64,000 nt of DNA from Eleusine coracana subsp. coracana (taxonomy: Eukaryota; Streptophyta; Magnoliopsida; Poales; Poaceae), in assembly GCA_032690845.1 (NCBI GenBank), contig CM064422.1, forward strand, positions 4,960,001 through 5,024,000, written 5' to 3'. Below, in pieces: positions 11,501 to 21,450 of this stretch. The position numbers and the translations under genes are program-made. Under the pieces are notes generated by a model. The model saw nothing but the letters and a program-made list of their open reading frames with translations. It had not been told where the DNA came from and made no database searches. The first letter of the stretch is position 1. Each line of letters opens with the position of its first letter.

Positions 11501-14500
11501 AATTGCCCATTGGTGAATGGATTATATTACTTAGATCTTGAGAATAAGCCTATTTATAACATTGATGCGAAAAGGCTCAAGCCTAATGATTTGAATCCCA
11601 CGTATACTTGGCATTGTCGTTTAGGTCATATAAATGAGAAGCGCATAAAGAAACTCCATACAGATGGTCTTCTAAGTTCTTTTGATTTTGAATCAATTGA
11701 TACATGTGAATCTTGTTTACTTGGCAAAATGACTAAGTCGTCTTTCACAGGAAATAGTGAAAGGGCGAGTGAACTATTGGGACTTATACATACGGATGTA
11801 TGTGGACCAATTAGTTGCACGGCCAGAGGTGGTTTTCAGTACTTCATAACTTTTACCGACGACTTTAGTAGATATGGTTACATCTACTTAATGAGGCATA
11901 AGTCTGAATCCTTTGAAAAGTTCAAAGAATTTCAAAATGAAGTACAAAATCAATTGGGCAAGACTATTAAACGCCTATGATCTGATCGTGGTGGTGAATA
12001 TTTGAGTCATGAATTTGGTGAACATCTAAAGCAATGTGGAATTGTTCCACAATGGACTCCGCCAGGAACGCCCCAATGGAATGGAGTATCCGAATGGAAG
12101 AACCGAACCTTGTTAGACATGGTTAGGTCTATGATGAGCCAAAGTGATCTTCCATTGTCCTTCTGGGGATACGCTCTAGAAACTGCCGCTTTCACACTTA
12201 ATAGGGTTCCATCTAAATCCGTGGAAAGGACACCATATGAGATATGGACTGGGAAGCGTCCCGGGTTGTCTTTTCTTAAGATTTGGGGATGTGAGGCTTA
12301 TTTAAAACGTATGACGTCTGATAAGCTTTCTTCCAAGTCTGATAAATGCTTCTTTGTAGGATACCCTAGGGAAACCAAAGGTTATTATTTCTACAACCGG
12401 GAAGAGGGCAAAATGTTTGTCGCTCGTAATGGTGTTTTTCTAGAGAAAGAGTTTCTCTCCAAAAGGGTAAGTGGGAGAACGGTGCAACTTGAAGAAGTTC
12501 AAGAAGCTCCAGAAAATGTTTCTTCTTCCGCTATACCACAATTGGATGAACAAATTGTTGTTGAACCAATTGTTGAAACACCAGCCCCGCGTAGGTCAGA
12601 AAGGGCACGTCGCGCTCCTGAAAAGTTCACGCTCCTAACCACGGTGCAGCGAGACATATTATTGTTAGACAATGATGAGCCTAAGACTTACAGTGAAGCA
12701 ATGATGGGACCGGACTCTGAGAAATGGCTTGGAGCCATGAGATCCGAATTAGAATCCATGAGAGAGAATCAAGTTTGGAACTTGATAGATCCGCCTGATG
12801 GTGTAAAAACCATTGAGTGTAAATGGGTTTTTAAGAAAAAGATAGACATGGATGGAAATGTTCACATCTATAAGGCACGATTGGTGGCGAAAGGTTTTAA
12901 GCAAATTCAAGGGGTTGATTATGATGAGACCTTCTCGCCCGTCGCTATGCTAAAGTCTATACGGATCCTTCTAGCAATTGCCGCATTTTATGATCATGAG
13001 ATATGGCAAATGGATGTCAAAACAGCTTTCCTTAATGGAAACCTAAGTGAGGATGTGTACATGACACAGCCTGAAGGTTTTGTCGATCCACAAAATGCTA
13101 GGAAGATATGCAAGCTTCAAAAGTCCATTTATGGACTAAAGCAAGCATCTCGGAGTTGGAATCTTCGCTTTGATGAGGTAGTCAAAGGGTTTGGCTTCAT
13201 TAAAAACGAAGAAGAGCCTTGTGTTTACAAAAGGGCTAGTGGGAGCGTGCTTGTCTTTCTGGTCCTTTATGTGGATGACATATTGCTGATCGGTAATGAT
13301 ATTCCAATGCTTGAAGCTGTTAAGACTTCTTTGAGAAAGAGTTTCTCAATGAAGGACTTAGGAGAGGCAGCTTACATTTTGGGCATTAAGATCTATAGAG
13401 ATAGATCAAAGAGGCTAATTGGATTAAGCCAAGACACGTACATTGACAAGGTGTTGAAACGGTTCAATATGCAGGATTCCAAGAAAGGTTTCTTGCCCAT
13501 GTCACATGGGGTTTCTCTTAGCAAGACTCAGTGTCCTTCGACACCAGATGAGCAAGAGAAAATGAGAGCGATTCCATATGCTTCGGCTGTTGGGTCCATC
13601 ATGTATGCCATGATAAGTACTCGCCCAGATGTAGCCTACGCTCTTAGTGCTGTGAGCAGATACCAGTCAAATCCAGGAGAAGCTCATTGGGGAGCTAATA
13701 AGAATATCCTAAAGTACTTGAGAAGGACTATGGGTATGTTCCTAGTCTATGGAGGTGAGGAAGAGCTCGTTGTAAATGGTTACACTGATGCTAGCTTTCA
13801 AACCGACAAAGACGATTCGAGATCGCAATCTGGATATGTGTTTTGCCTCAATGGAGGCGCGGTGAGCTGGAAGAGTTCCAAGCAAGATACGGTTGCTGAC
13901 TCAACAACGGAGGCTGAGTACCTTGCCGCTTCAGAAGCTGCAAAGGAAGCTGTTTGGATCAGAAAATTTGTTTCTGAGTTGGGTGTGGTTCCTAGTGCAT
14001 CCAGTCCAATGGACCTCTATTGTGATAATAGTGGTGCCATTGCGCAAGCCAAGGAGCCTAGAGCGCATCAAAAGAACAAACACGTACTACGGCGTTATCA
14101 TCTTATTCGGAACATCGTCGCTCGAGGTGATGTAAAGATATGCAAGGTGCACACGGACTCAAACATTGCTGATCCGTTGACAAAACCTCTCTCTCAGCCC
14201 AAGCATGAGGCACATATGAGATCCATGGGTATTAGATATCTGCATGATTAATGTATGAGAGATTGTGTAATGTCTATGTTTATGTGTGATTGAATAAAGT
14301 GTTATTCTGTTCTATGGATAATAATTATTGCATTGATTGACAAGTGCGTGACTTGTTTGTGAAACTCATTGTTCTTTTATAATATTATCCTAAATGATCC
14401 CTAGTTCCTTATCATTGTGTTGGACAATAATGATTCATGGACTAGCACATGTATTGGTTGATGATCGTGTTTCACAGATCATTGATATGGAGATATCAAA

Positions 14501-16252
14501 TCAATAATGTGAACACATGTTGGAGAACATAGTGTTGGACTGACCCACTAATAGACTTTGCTGAGATGTTATTATTGTGTCATCAATTGTTGTCTTGTAT
14601 GATGTACCTTTGGGATCCTTAGACCTGAGATTGTCATTGATTCCCAGAATGTATAATAGCATATTTAGGATTACCAAACGCTATTCCGTAACTGGGTAGT
14701 TATAAAGGTAATTTTCGGGTATGCTATGAAACATGTCGTGGGGTGTGAGCGGTCAAGATGGAATTTGCCCCTCCTAATAACAGGAGAGATATCTCTGGGC
14801 CCCTCGAGTTAGATGGATTTAGAAGTGCATGGCCATGCCAATGTGATTAAAAGTTAATCATAATGACTAAAAGTTAGTCATGATAAATTCACTAGACGTT
14901 CGAGTGAATGGTCGAGCTATTATAGGGATGACACGTATCTTGCCTTAAGCTTGACTAATATCGTGAGGCAAAGGGATCGCTGACTGCGTATGTCAAAGGT
15001 TCAGCTGATATGATCTTTATGTGTACACGAGAATCAGTATGTGCTGCTAGGTGCCGCTATTGATTTATGATTTGAAAAATGGTTTTCACATCATTGTCGT
15101 GTACATGTGAACCTAACGGGTCACACACTTAACGGGTTGGAACGTCGCTTGCCTATGTGATTGTCTCTAGTGCAAGTGGGAGATTGTTGGAGATATGCCC
15201 AAGAGACAATACGGATTTGATCCGTATGTGAGCGTCATACGGATATTGATCCGTGTGAGGAATTAGTCCACTAATGGGCCAACTAGTCGAGGCCCATTAG
15301 AAGGGTCTATTTAAGTGGAGGAGGGGCTTAGGGCGCAGGTGATTCCACCAGTCCTTAACCCTAGCCGCCGTGCTCCTCTTACTCGCCCACAAAACCCTAA
15401 TCGTGTTGCCGGTGCTAGCACGCCGCGCACGGTACTCCAACCTCGTACGTGTGAATACCGCGAGGAGGCGCTGCTGCTGCTGCGGTGCCGACGGCTGGAC
15501 TAGAAGGAGACGATTGACGTGATCGACTACTTCCTCTACATCGACGCGCGACTACGTTGGATCGAGCTGCTCCAACATTCGCTTCCGCTCCGCCTGCGCG
15601 TCTAGTGGTAACGATCCATGATCCTCTCTTACAAGGTTTCCTGGTTGAACGGTAGAAATTTTATATGATATCGCAGCCTACCCGTTCCCCTACAGCAGCA
15701 ACAGGTATATACTGTACAAAACAAAAAATCCATACCCTTCTCGTCGATGTAGCCTTCCTGGATCAGCTGGGGGACCTTGGTCATCGTCCCGTAGCACGCC
15801 GCGGACGCCGGCCAGAAGCCGGACACACGGACCCCGAGCTTAGTGGCAGCCTCGAAGCACATCGCCATGGTCACGTCTCCCACGAGCCACTTGAACTTAT
15901 TAGCCTTCCCCGACGCCTCTGTCTCCCTGATGAGCTGCTCCACATAGCCCGGAACACACCGCCGTACCCCGTCCACGAGCTTGCCGAGGTCCCTGCGGTC
16001 GTCGCCTTCGGCCAGGCCATCTGGAACAGACACCATGTGGATCCCCTCCATCCCCTTGATGCCTCCGGCACCGCCATTATTGGCTGGACGCAGGGCCTCC
16101 ATCACCTGCGCGTGGATGAGCTCGGTGTTGACGAAGGTGACCTCGAAGCCGCGCTCGACGAGGTGGTGGGACAGCTCCATGAGCGGCGTGACGTGGCCCT
16201 GCGCCGGGAACGGGAGGACCATGACGTGAATAGCCTCGGTGACCGATCCCAT
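8583..16252 (-). CDS. UDP-glycosyltransferase (UGT83A-like), three exons, Copia in intron 1
   Basis: Predicted 469-aa family-1 glycosyltransferase that transfers a sugar from UDP to a small acceptor in the cytosol. Exons: 15736-16252, 9038-9579, 8583-8933; phases 1 and 0 and all GT/AG sites hold. The start is MGSVTEAIHVMVLPF; the frame is open further upstream but family alignment favours this Met. Visible: PFPAQGHVTP with the catalytic His at 20; WLVGD with the likely partner Asp at 126; the PSPG donor-binding box at 348-391, from W to the closing DQ, and the final Gln favours UDP-glucose. The box contains HCGWNSTMEG. Intron 2 splits it after WCPQQK. Intron 1 is 6,156 bp because it hosts a complete Copia element in antisense orientation; without it the intron would be about 155 bp. 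The acceptor is unknown. The UGT83A assignment is by overall resemblance only. Confidence 0.88.
9699..10208 (+). repeat. 5' LTR of the Copia element
   Basis: 510 bp, TG...CA ends, identical in length to the 3' copy. It contains the tandem inverted-looking motif ATACGGAT...ATCCGTAT at its start, a CTATTTAAATGG TATA-like site near 9822, and a CTGCTGCTGCTG run near 9986. The GCAGC duplication lies immediately left. Confidence 0.95.
10832..14251 (+). pseudogene. Copia gag-pol polyprotein, interrupted by one stop
   Basis: Two open segments in one reading sense, 10832-11980 and 12002-14251, separated by a TGA at 11978-11980. In order: the gag C-terminus; a CCHC zinc knuckle (CFHCKKPGHWKRNC); the protease site (DTGS, in VFDTGSMIHT); a GAG-pre-integrase segment (WHCRLGHINEKRIKKLH); the integrase core (HTDVCG, then SDRGGEY); the reverse transcriptase (NQVWNLIDPP onwards, with YVDDILLIGND); and RNase H (ADSTTEAEYLA, CDNSGAIA). 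Upstream, gag-like coding sequence (about 10690-10828) ends at a TAA at 10829-10831, and the N-terminal half of gag is missing. The TGA lies in the conserved integrase motif just before SDRGG. The element therefore cannot make its own full polyprotein. Confidence 0.93.
15185..15694 (+). repeat. 3' LTR of the Copia element
   Basis: 510 bp, same length as the 5' copy, with roughly ten substitutions that are nearly all transitions (for example AATTAATCC versus AATTAGTCC). Directly followed by the GCAGC target duplicate and then the UGT intron 1 donor side. Confidence 0.95.
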
Positions 16253-17285
16253 GGGCTTCCGATGCAAACGCCGCCGTGTTCCGATTGATACTATGGATGG
16301 GGCAAAACAAGCGACCGGCACGAGACTAAAAAACCAAATCACTTCACTTGTGCATAGACAGTACTATAACTGAAGGTGAGTATAAGAAGGCATGTGGGAA
16401 GATCGACGATAACTGAGAGCGTTTCCTGTCGTGCGCACAGTGAATGGCTCTCGTTTTCGCACGGCCAATCAGCAAATCCAAGGGGCAGTCGCTCTTGCAC
16501 CGTTGTACTTGCACGCATGGCCCACCTAGTTGTCGTAGACGAAGGTGACCAGCGGGCGCGCGAGAGAGCTCGGCTGGGGATGATGGCGACTGAGGGGGTC
16601 CAGAATGGTCTGCATTCGTATCCACCGGTAAAATACTATAGATACAGTACAGATTTGCTCATCCGATTAACCCAAACAACAAGGTAATTAATGCGTGCGA
16701 TGCTCATGCATGTGAAATCAGTGAGATCTCGTTCACTATCGTGTGTTCAACAATGCAATGCAAGAGGACGTCCCCTCAACCGCCACTAGCCACAGAACCC
16801 ACCAATTTAATTACATTGACGATCCTGGAGCAAATGAAGAAATCTTGTTGAAAGGCCCCTTCAATCAACTGCCTCGACTAGCGGTGTACCGATTGCCACA
16901 GTGATAAAACCAATCAGAGAGGATGAGCGGAGCTAGCCCACCGAGTGGAAGGCAGGGCGACGACGGGTCCTCGGCTTCTTCCCTGTGATCTTGGACGCAC
17001 CGACTCTTGTCTTTGGTACAACTTTAGCTAAAAACAGCTCATGAAGCTGATATATAATCCGTACCAAAGGGACGTGCAATAATAATGCAACTTGTATTTT
17101 CTCTTTCGTACGGAAATTACCATACGCCGATTGAATAATGTTTCTTATAACCCAAATCAAGGGGGTCATGTCGACCTTTTACTGCTTGCCGTGATGACCA
17201 TGTACATGGGGCGCATAGAATCGTTGCACTTAATAAACTAATTATAAGCGGTGCATTATTAAAAGCAAGCAGCATCTGGCTGTCG
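16253..17285. other. Intergenic between the two UGT genes
   Basis: Holds the 5' flank of the first UGT and the 3' flank of the second. No ORF with family features. A small stem (CTTTGGTAC near 17013, complementary GTACCAAAG near 17061) may be a MITE remnant. No TATA box could be assigned with confidence. Confidence 0.4.
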
Positions 17286-19166
17286 TTATTCCTTCAGCAG
17301 GCTCACGAACTTGGCGAAGTTCACGTGCGACGAGCCCCCCTCGCCGATGCACCGTTGCGCCGCGTCCTTGAACAGCCGCACCCTCTCCTTGATCTCGCCG
17401 TCGCCGATGACCTGCTCCAGCTTACCGCTGAGCTCCTCCTTGGTCACGATCCCGTCCGCGTTGTTGGGGCACACCGCCAGGCCGGTCCTCCACACGTCGG
17501 TGATGTAGCTCCGGCTGATGTACTGGTCGCAGAAGTATGGCCAGCACAGGAACGGCACCCCGTTCCTCGTCCCCTCCATCGTCGAGTTCCACCCGCAGTG
17601 CGACACGAAGCACGCCACCGCACGGTGGGCCAACACCTGTCCATCGGTACACACAGAAACCGTCCATCACACTCGTGGCCAGCAAACAAACAAGTGCATC
17701 TGCATATATTCCCTCAAAACGAAAAAAAAACAAAAAACAAGTGCATCTCTCCTGCATATATTCCCTCAAATAAATAAATAAATAAAAGTGCATCCGCATC
17801 ATTTGGAACAATTCGTCACCTGCTGCTGTGAGCACCAGCTGACGATCATGCCCCTGCCAGCCACGCGTTCCTGGAACTCGGCGAGCCACGCCTTGCTCAA
17901 CCCGGGTGTGAAGCCCGGGCGCACGACCCACAAGAACGGCCTGCCCGTGAGCTCCAACCCCTCCGCGAGCTCCTCGAACTGGCGCGCGTCGAAGATGGCC
18001 ATGCTGCCGAACGCCACGTACACGACGGACCGCTCACCCTGCGCGTCGAGCCACGCGACGCACCGCGCGTCCTCGGGGAGAAAGTGGCCCACGGGCTTCG
18101 CGAGCTCCGGGTCGGCGAACAGCGGGCCCACGGGCAGGACGTTCGGGAACAGCTCGAACGCGCCGGGCTCGGCGTCGTGGAACGAGTTGCACACGGCCAT
18201 CTCCGCGAGGCCCATGAGCGCGTTGTTCCGGGTCACCAGGTCGAAGATGATGTGCTGCCCCTCCGGCGCGCCGGCGTTGTTCCACGACAGCTGCGACGTG
18301 TGCAGCGGCGGCATCCCCGACGCCAGCTGGAACGTCTCCTGCCGACGTGGCAAGCCTGTAGCAGGACACGGCAGGTCCATCATCGAGGGGAGTCAATAGC
18401 AAGAGCATGCGACACAGAGATTGTCAAAATTTCGCGTCCACTTCAAGCTGTGCCAGTTGCATTAGCTAATTATAAATTTTTCACCCGTTTGATTTGCTGT
18501 TTGTAAATTGAAGTGGTCGGTCGCTAAAGAATTCGGAAATACTTTGAGACTAGCTTGATCGATCTACCCTCGTTCGGTGTGTGCGTCAAACCACTAATAA
18601 ACGAGTCAAATAAAAGTAGTAATAAGATTTTGCAAGAGAGAAGGCGCGGCAAAGGAGCAATTAAATTAGTTACCCTTGTCGTCAATAAGTCCTTCCTGTA
18701 TCAACTCGGGGATCTTGAGCATGATGGCGAGGCACGCCATGGACGCCGGCCAGAAGCACGCGACGCGGATGCCGAGCCGCTTGGCGACCTCGAAGGACCA
18801 GCCCATGTTGACGTCGCCGACGAGCCACTTCACCTTGGGCCTGCCGGCCGCCTCCATGTCGGCGACGAGCCGCTCCAGGTATCCCGGCATGTGGCGCGAG
18901 TAGGCGTCGATGAGCTTGTTGAGGTCCTTGCGGTCCTCCTCGTCGGCGAGGCCGTCCGGGATCGACGCCAGGTGGATGCCGCCGCCCAGCGACGCCGCGC
19001 CGCCCGGGGACGCCTGCAGCGCGGCAACCACCAGCGCGTGGTCCACCTCGGTGTTGACGAAGGTCACCTCGAAGCCGTGGTCCACCAGGCGGTGGGAGAG
19101 CTCCATGAGCGGGGTCACGTGGCCCTGGCACGGCATGGGCAGCACCATGACATGAGTCTTGGCCAT
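17286..19166 (-). CDS. UDP-glycosyltransferase (UGT83A-like), tandem paralogue
   Basis: Predicted 459-aa family-1 glycosyltransferase, same exon plan as its neighbour: 18674-19166, 17820-18355, 17286-17636 (phases 1 and 0, GT/AG sites intact). The start is MAKTHVMVLPMPCQGHVTP with the catalytic His at 16; the putative partner Asp is at 118 in WLVGD. The PSPG box runs from W338 to DQ at 380-381, with HCGWNSTMEG in the middle, and is split by intron 2 after WCSQQQ. The final Gln points to UDP-glucose as donor. The introns are compact here (318 and 183 bp), which shows the ancestral state of the neighbour's expanded first intron. Exons are very GC-rich, typical of grass UGTs. The acceptor cannot be read from sequence; relatives act on flavonoids and phenolics, which is family knowledge only. 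Confidence 0.92.
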
Positions 19167-21450
19167 GGCTCTTCTCCTCTCTCTCTCTCTCACACACACT
19201 GGTGAAGAGGAAAGTCACCGGCAGAGCGGCCTTAGCCGGACAAAGAGTACGGATTTTTTCGGCCTCGAGGGTAGTACTAGTCTACCGTTGCAGACAAGAT
19301 GGATGGCCAACTAGAAACATGTATACATCCAGAAGATGTGCTCCGGTGGAGTTTTTTCTAAAAATATGCACGAATAAACGTGGCACATGTCTTGGACTGA
19401 ACTCATCAGCTCCACATACATAATAAAATGAATTGCAAGAAAGTCTCGGTTGGGAAAATACAACATATGACTTAAAAAACAAAACACTCTTTATAATTTA
19501 AATATTAATTATTTATATAATATAATTATTATATATATATAATATTATTGACATTTTTATATAAAAAATCATATTTATATTACTATTGGTGCTTCTTAGT
19601 ATACCATTTTATATGTCAAAAGTAACAATTTTTCACCATTTTTTACCATATTCTAGAAGTTTTATCCGAAATAAAAAATCAATTTACGCAGTCTATAAAA
19701 TAGCACTGCATTACAACATGATTTTAAACTTAAAAACTTGCTCCAATGAAAAAAGTTAAAACATAAAAGTTGTAGATCTCGTTGAGACCTTTTTGAAACA
19801 TATATGGATCATATTATTTATACTTCAGAGCTAGAAGATTTGAGCCTCGCACAAAGACATGCGCAGATAAGTCCAAATCAGAATAAATATTTTTGCATCG
19901 CATATTTGGAAATCAAAACGGCAGGATCTATACTTCCATTGAATACCAAAGTTGTAGAACTTTTCGAGAGCTACGATATAGAGTCCGAGTTTGTTTAATT
20001 TGAGCTTCGGACGAAGGAGTTATGATTTTTAAAATTCAATACTTAATATGAAAGGTATGAAACCGATTTAGATTCGATGTCTAACTTTATGAACACGAAG
20101 TGGACGACCACACTTCAATTAATAGATTGTAGAGATATAACTACTAGACGCATAAAAACTTATGGAGATATCTGCTCTGGCAAAAGATAGCAAACCAAAC
20201 CAAAAGGTCATGCCACTGGGTCACCATCTTTACATCACCAACCATAAAAATTTTACCTCAGCACGCCATACCAGGGCTGCTTGGATCGCACCCTGAGAAA
20301 CACGCCTGGCGTTTGTGCCTAGCTGCCAGTGAAGTCACAGACGATCTTTTTTTTTTTTTGGTGGCGAACACAAAAGTGACAAAGTGACAGCAATACTTCG
20401 GTTTGGCGCAATATCAAATAGTCAGAGCTCGTGTAACGGTGATTGGGAAGCTCAGTTACTTTTCCTACAATCCTACATGTCTGAATCATCATTGGTTCAT
20501 GGTATTTATCTATACCCTCGCATGCTGACAAGCTCCATGCATACCGTCAAGGAAAGCATACTTCGGTTTTGCTCGGTATTTATCTACACGTCTTTGTTTT
20601 TTCTTAGGTAGCTACACTCGAGACTTCGTTTTCTAACCCTATCATGGTACAAAACGTCAGGGGAGGGAAAGCACCTACGCTATCTCAGTTCCCACTTCCA
20701 ACCGCTTGTCGAGCTCTCATAAGTAGGCTGATCAGCTGATGCACCTTGACCAGATGAGCAGGCGCCGCAGAACGCACCTTGTGCAGCTTAATTGATGATT
20801 AATAATGATTGATCGGTTGTGATCATATATAAGATGCTTTTCAAAGAAACAGATTAGCCAGGAGTGCGTGCGTGTAAAATAAGACAAAAGATGGGTCATT
20901 TCTTGGCATTTCGGTGTTATTATTTTGCATGCAAGTAGTGGGGGTGATAGTTAAATGACAATCCAATCAAATCAAATCAAAGAAAGGAAAACAATCGAAA
21001 GCAAAGATCATGTACAAACTATTCGATTACTGGGCAAACTTCTCAAACGAAACAGACTTATGAGCATCCATGAACATTGAAGACGACAGACTATGCAGCT
21101 ATCTGAGACCGAGCAAAAATTTAAATCATCGTAGCTCTGAATGAAAGAGACGAAAAGGCGGCATTAAACCAAAAGTTTATGGTGAAATGAGCAAATACTA
21201 GCCACACCGAAAGTCTTCGGCTTACATGGTGGATGTGTTGCCAGTGGTTAATCTACAAGAGAGACGGTGATACATTTGGGAGAACAAGTGCAGCGCAAAA
21301 TAAATTATTGAACATCATGCATATATCCACAATTAGCTGATGTAGTAAATCCGATCTCTATTCAACTAGAGCATTCAGAATTGTGAGCACAACCAGCAAA
21401 GCCTATCTGGGACAACAAATTATAATAGATATATGGCGTGCATCCACATA
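19167..21450. other. Intergenic, AT-rich, no gene
   Basis: Contains the promoter side of the second UGT, with a CT-rich run at 19172-19199 next to the start codon. It also has a very AT-rich block (19480-19700) and a stretch (19750-20110) with phrases such as GTTGTAGA...CTCGTTGAGA and TCGGACGAAGGAGTTATG, which read like a dispersed repeat of unknown class. CAGGGCTGCTTGGATCGCA near 20272 resembles a hAT-type end, but no partner was found. No coding region is supported. Confidence 0.35.

Larger units (their letters stand above)
9699..15694 (+). mobile_element. Full-length Ty1/Copia LTR retrotransposon inserted in a UGT intron
   Basis: A 5,996-bp element with two 510-bp LTRs (9699-10208 and 15185-15694), both TGTTGG...CCTACA, flanked by the 5-bp duplication GCAGC at 9694-9698 and 15695-15699. 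The primer-binding site TGGCATCAGAGCC begins at 10210, right after the 5' LTR (initiator-Met tRNA type). The polypurine tract is AAGTGGGAGA, near 15174-15183. Domain order is zinc knuckle, protease, integrase, reverse transcriptase, RNase H, which defines Copia. It is damaged: gag is truncated and carries a TAA, and the integrase has a TGA. The 933 bp after pol (14252-15184) has no ORF of note. By eye the LTRs differ at about 10 positions (about 98 percent identity), so the insertion is fairly young. Confidence 0.95.
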
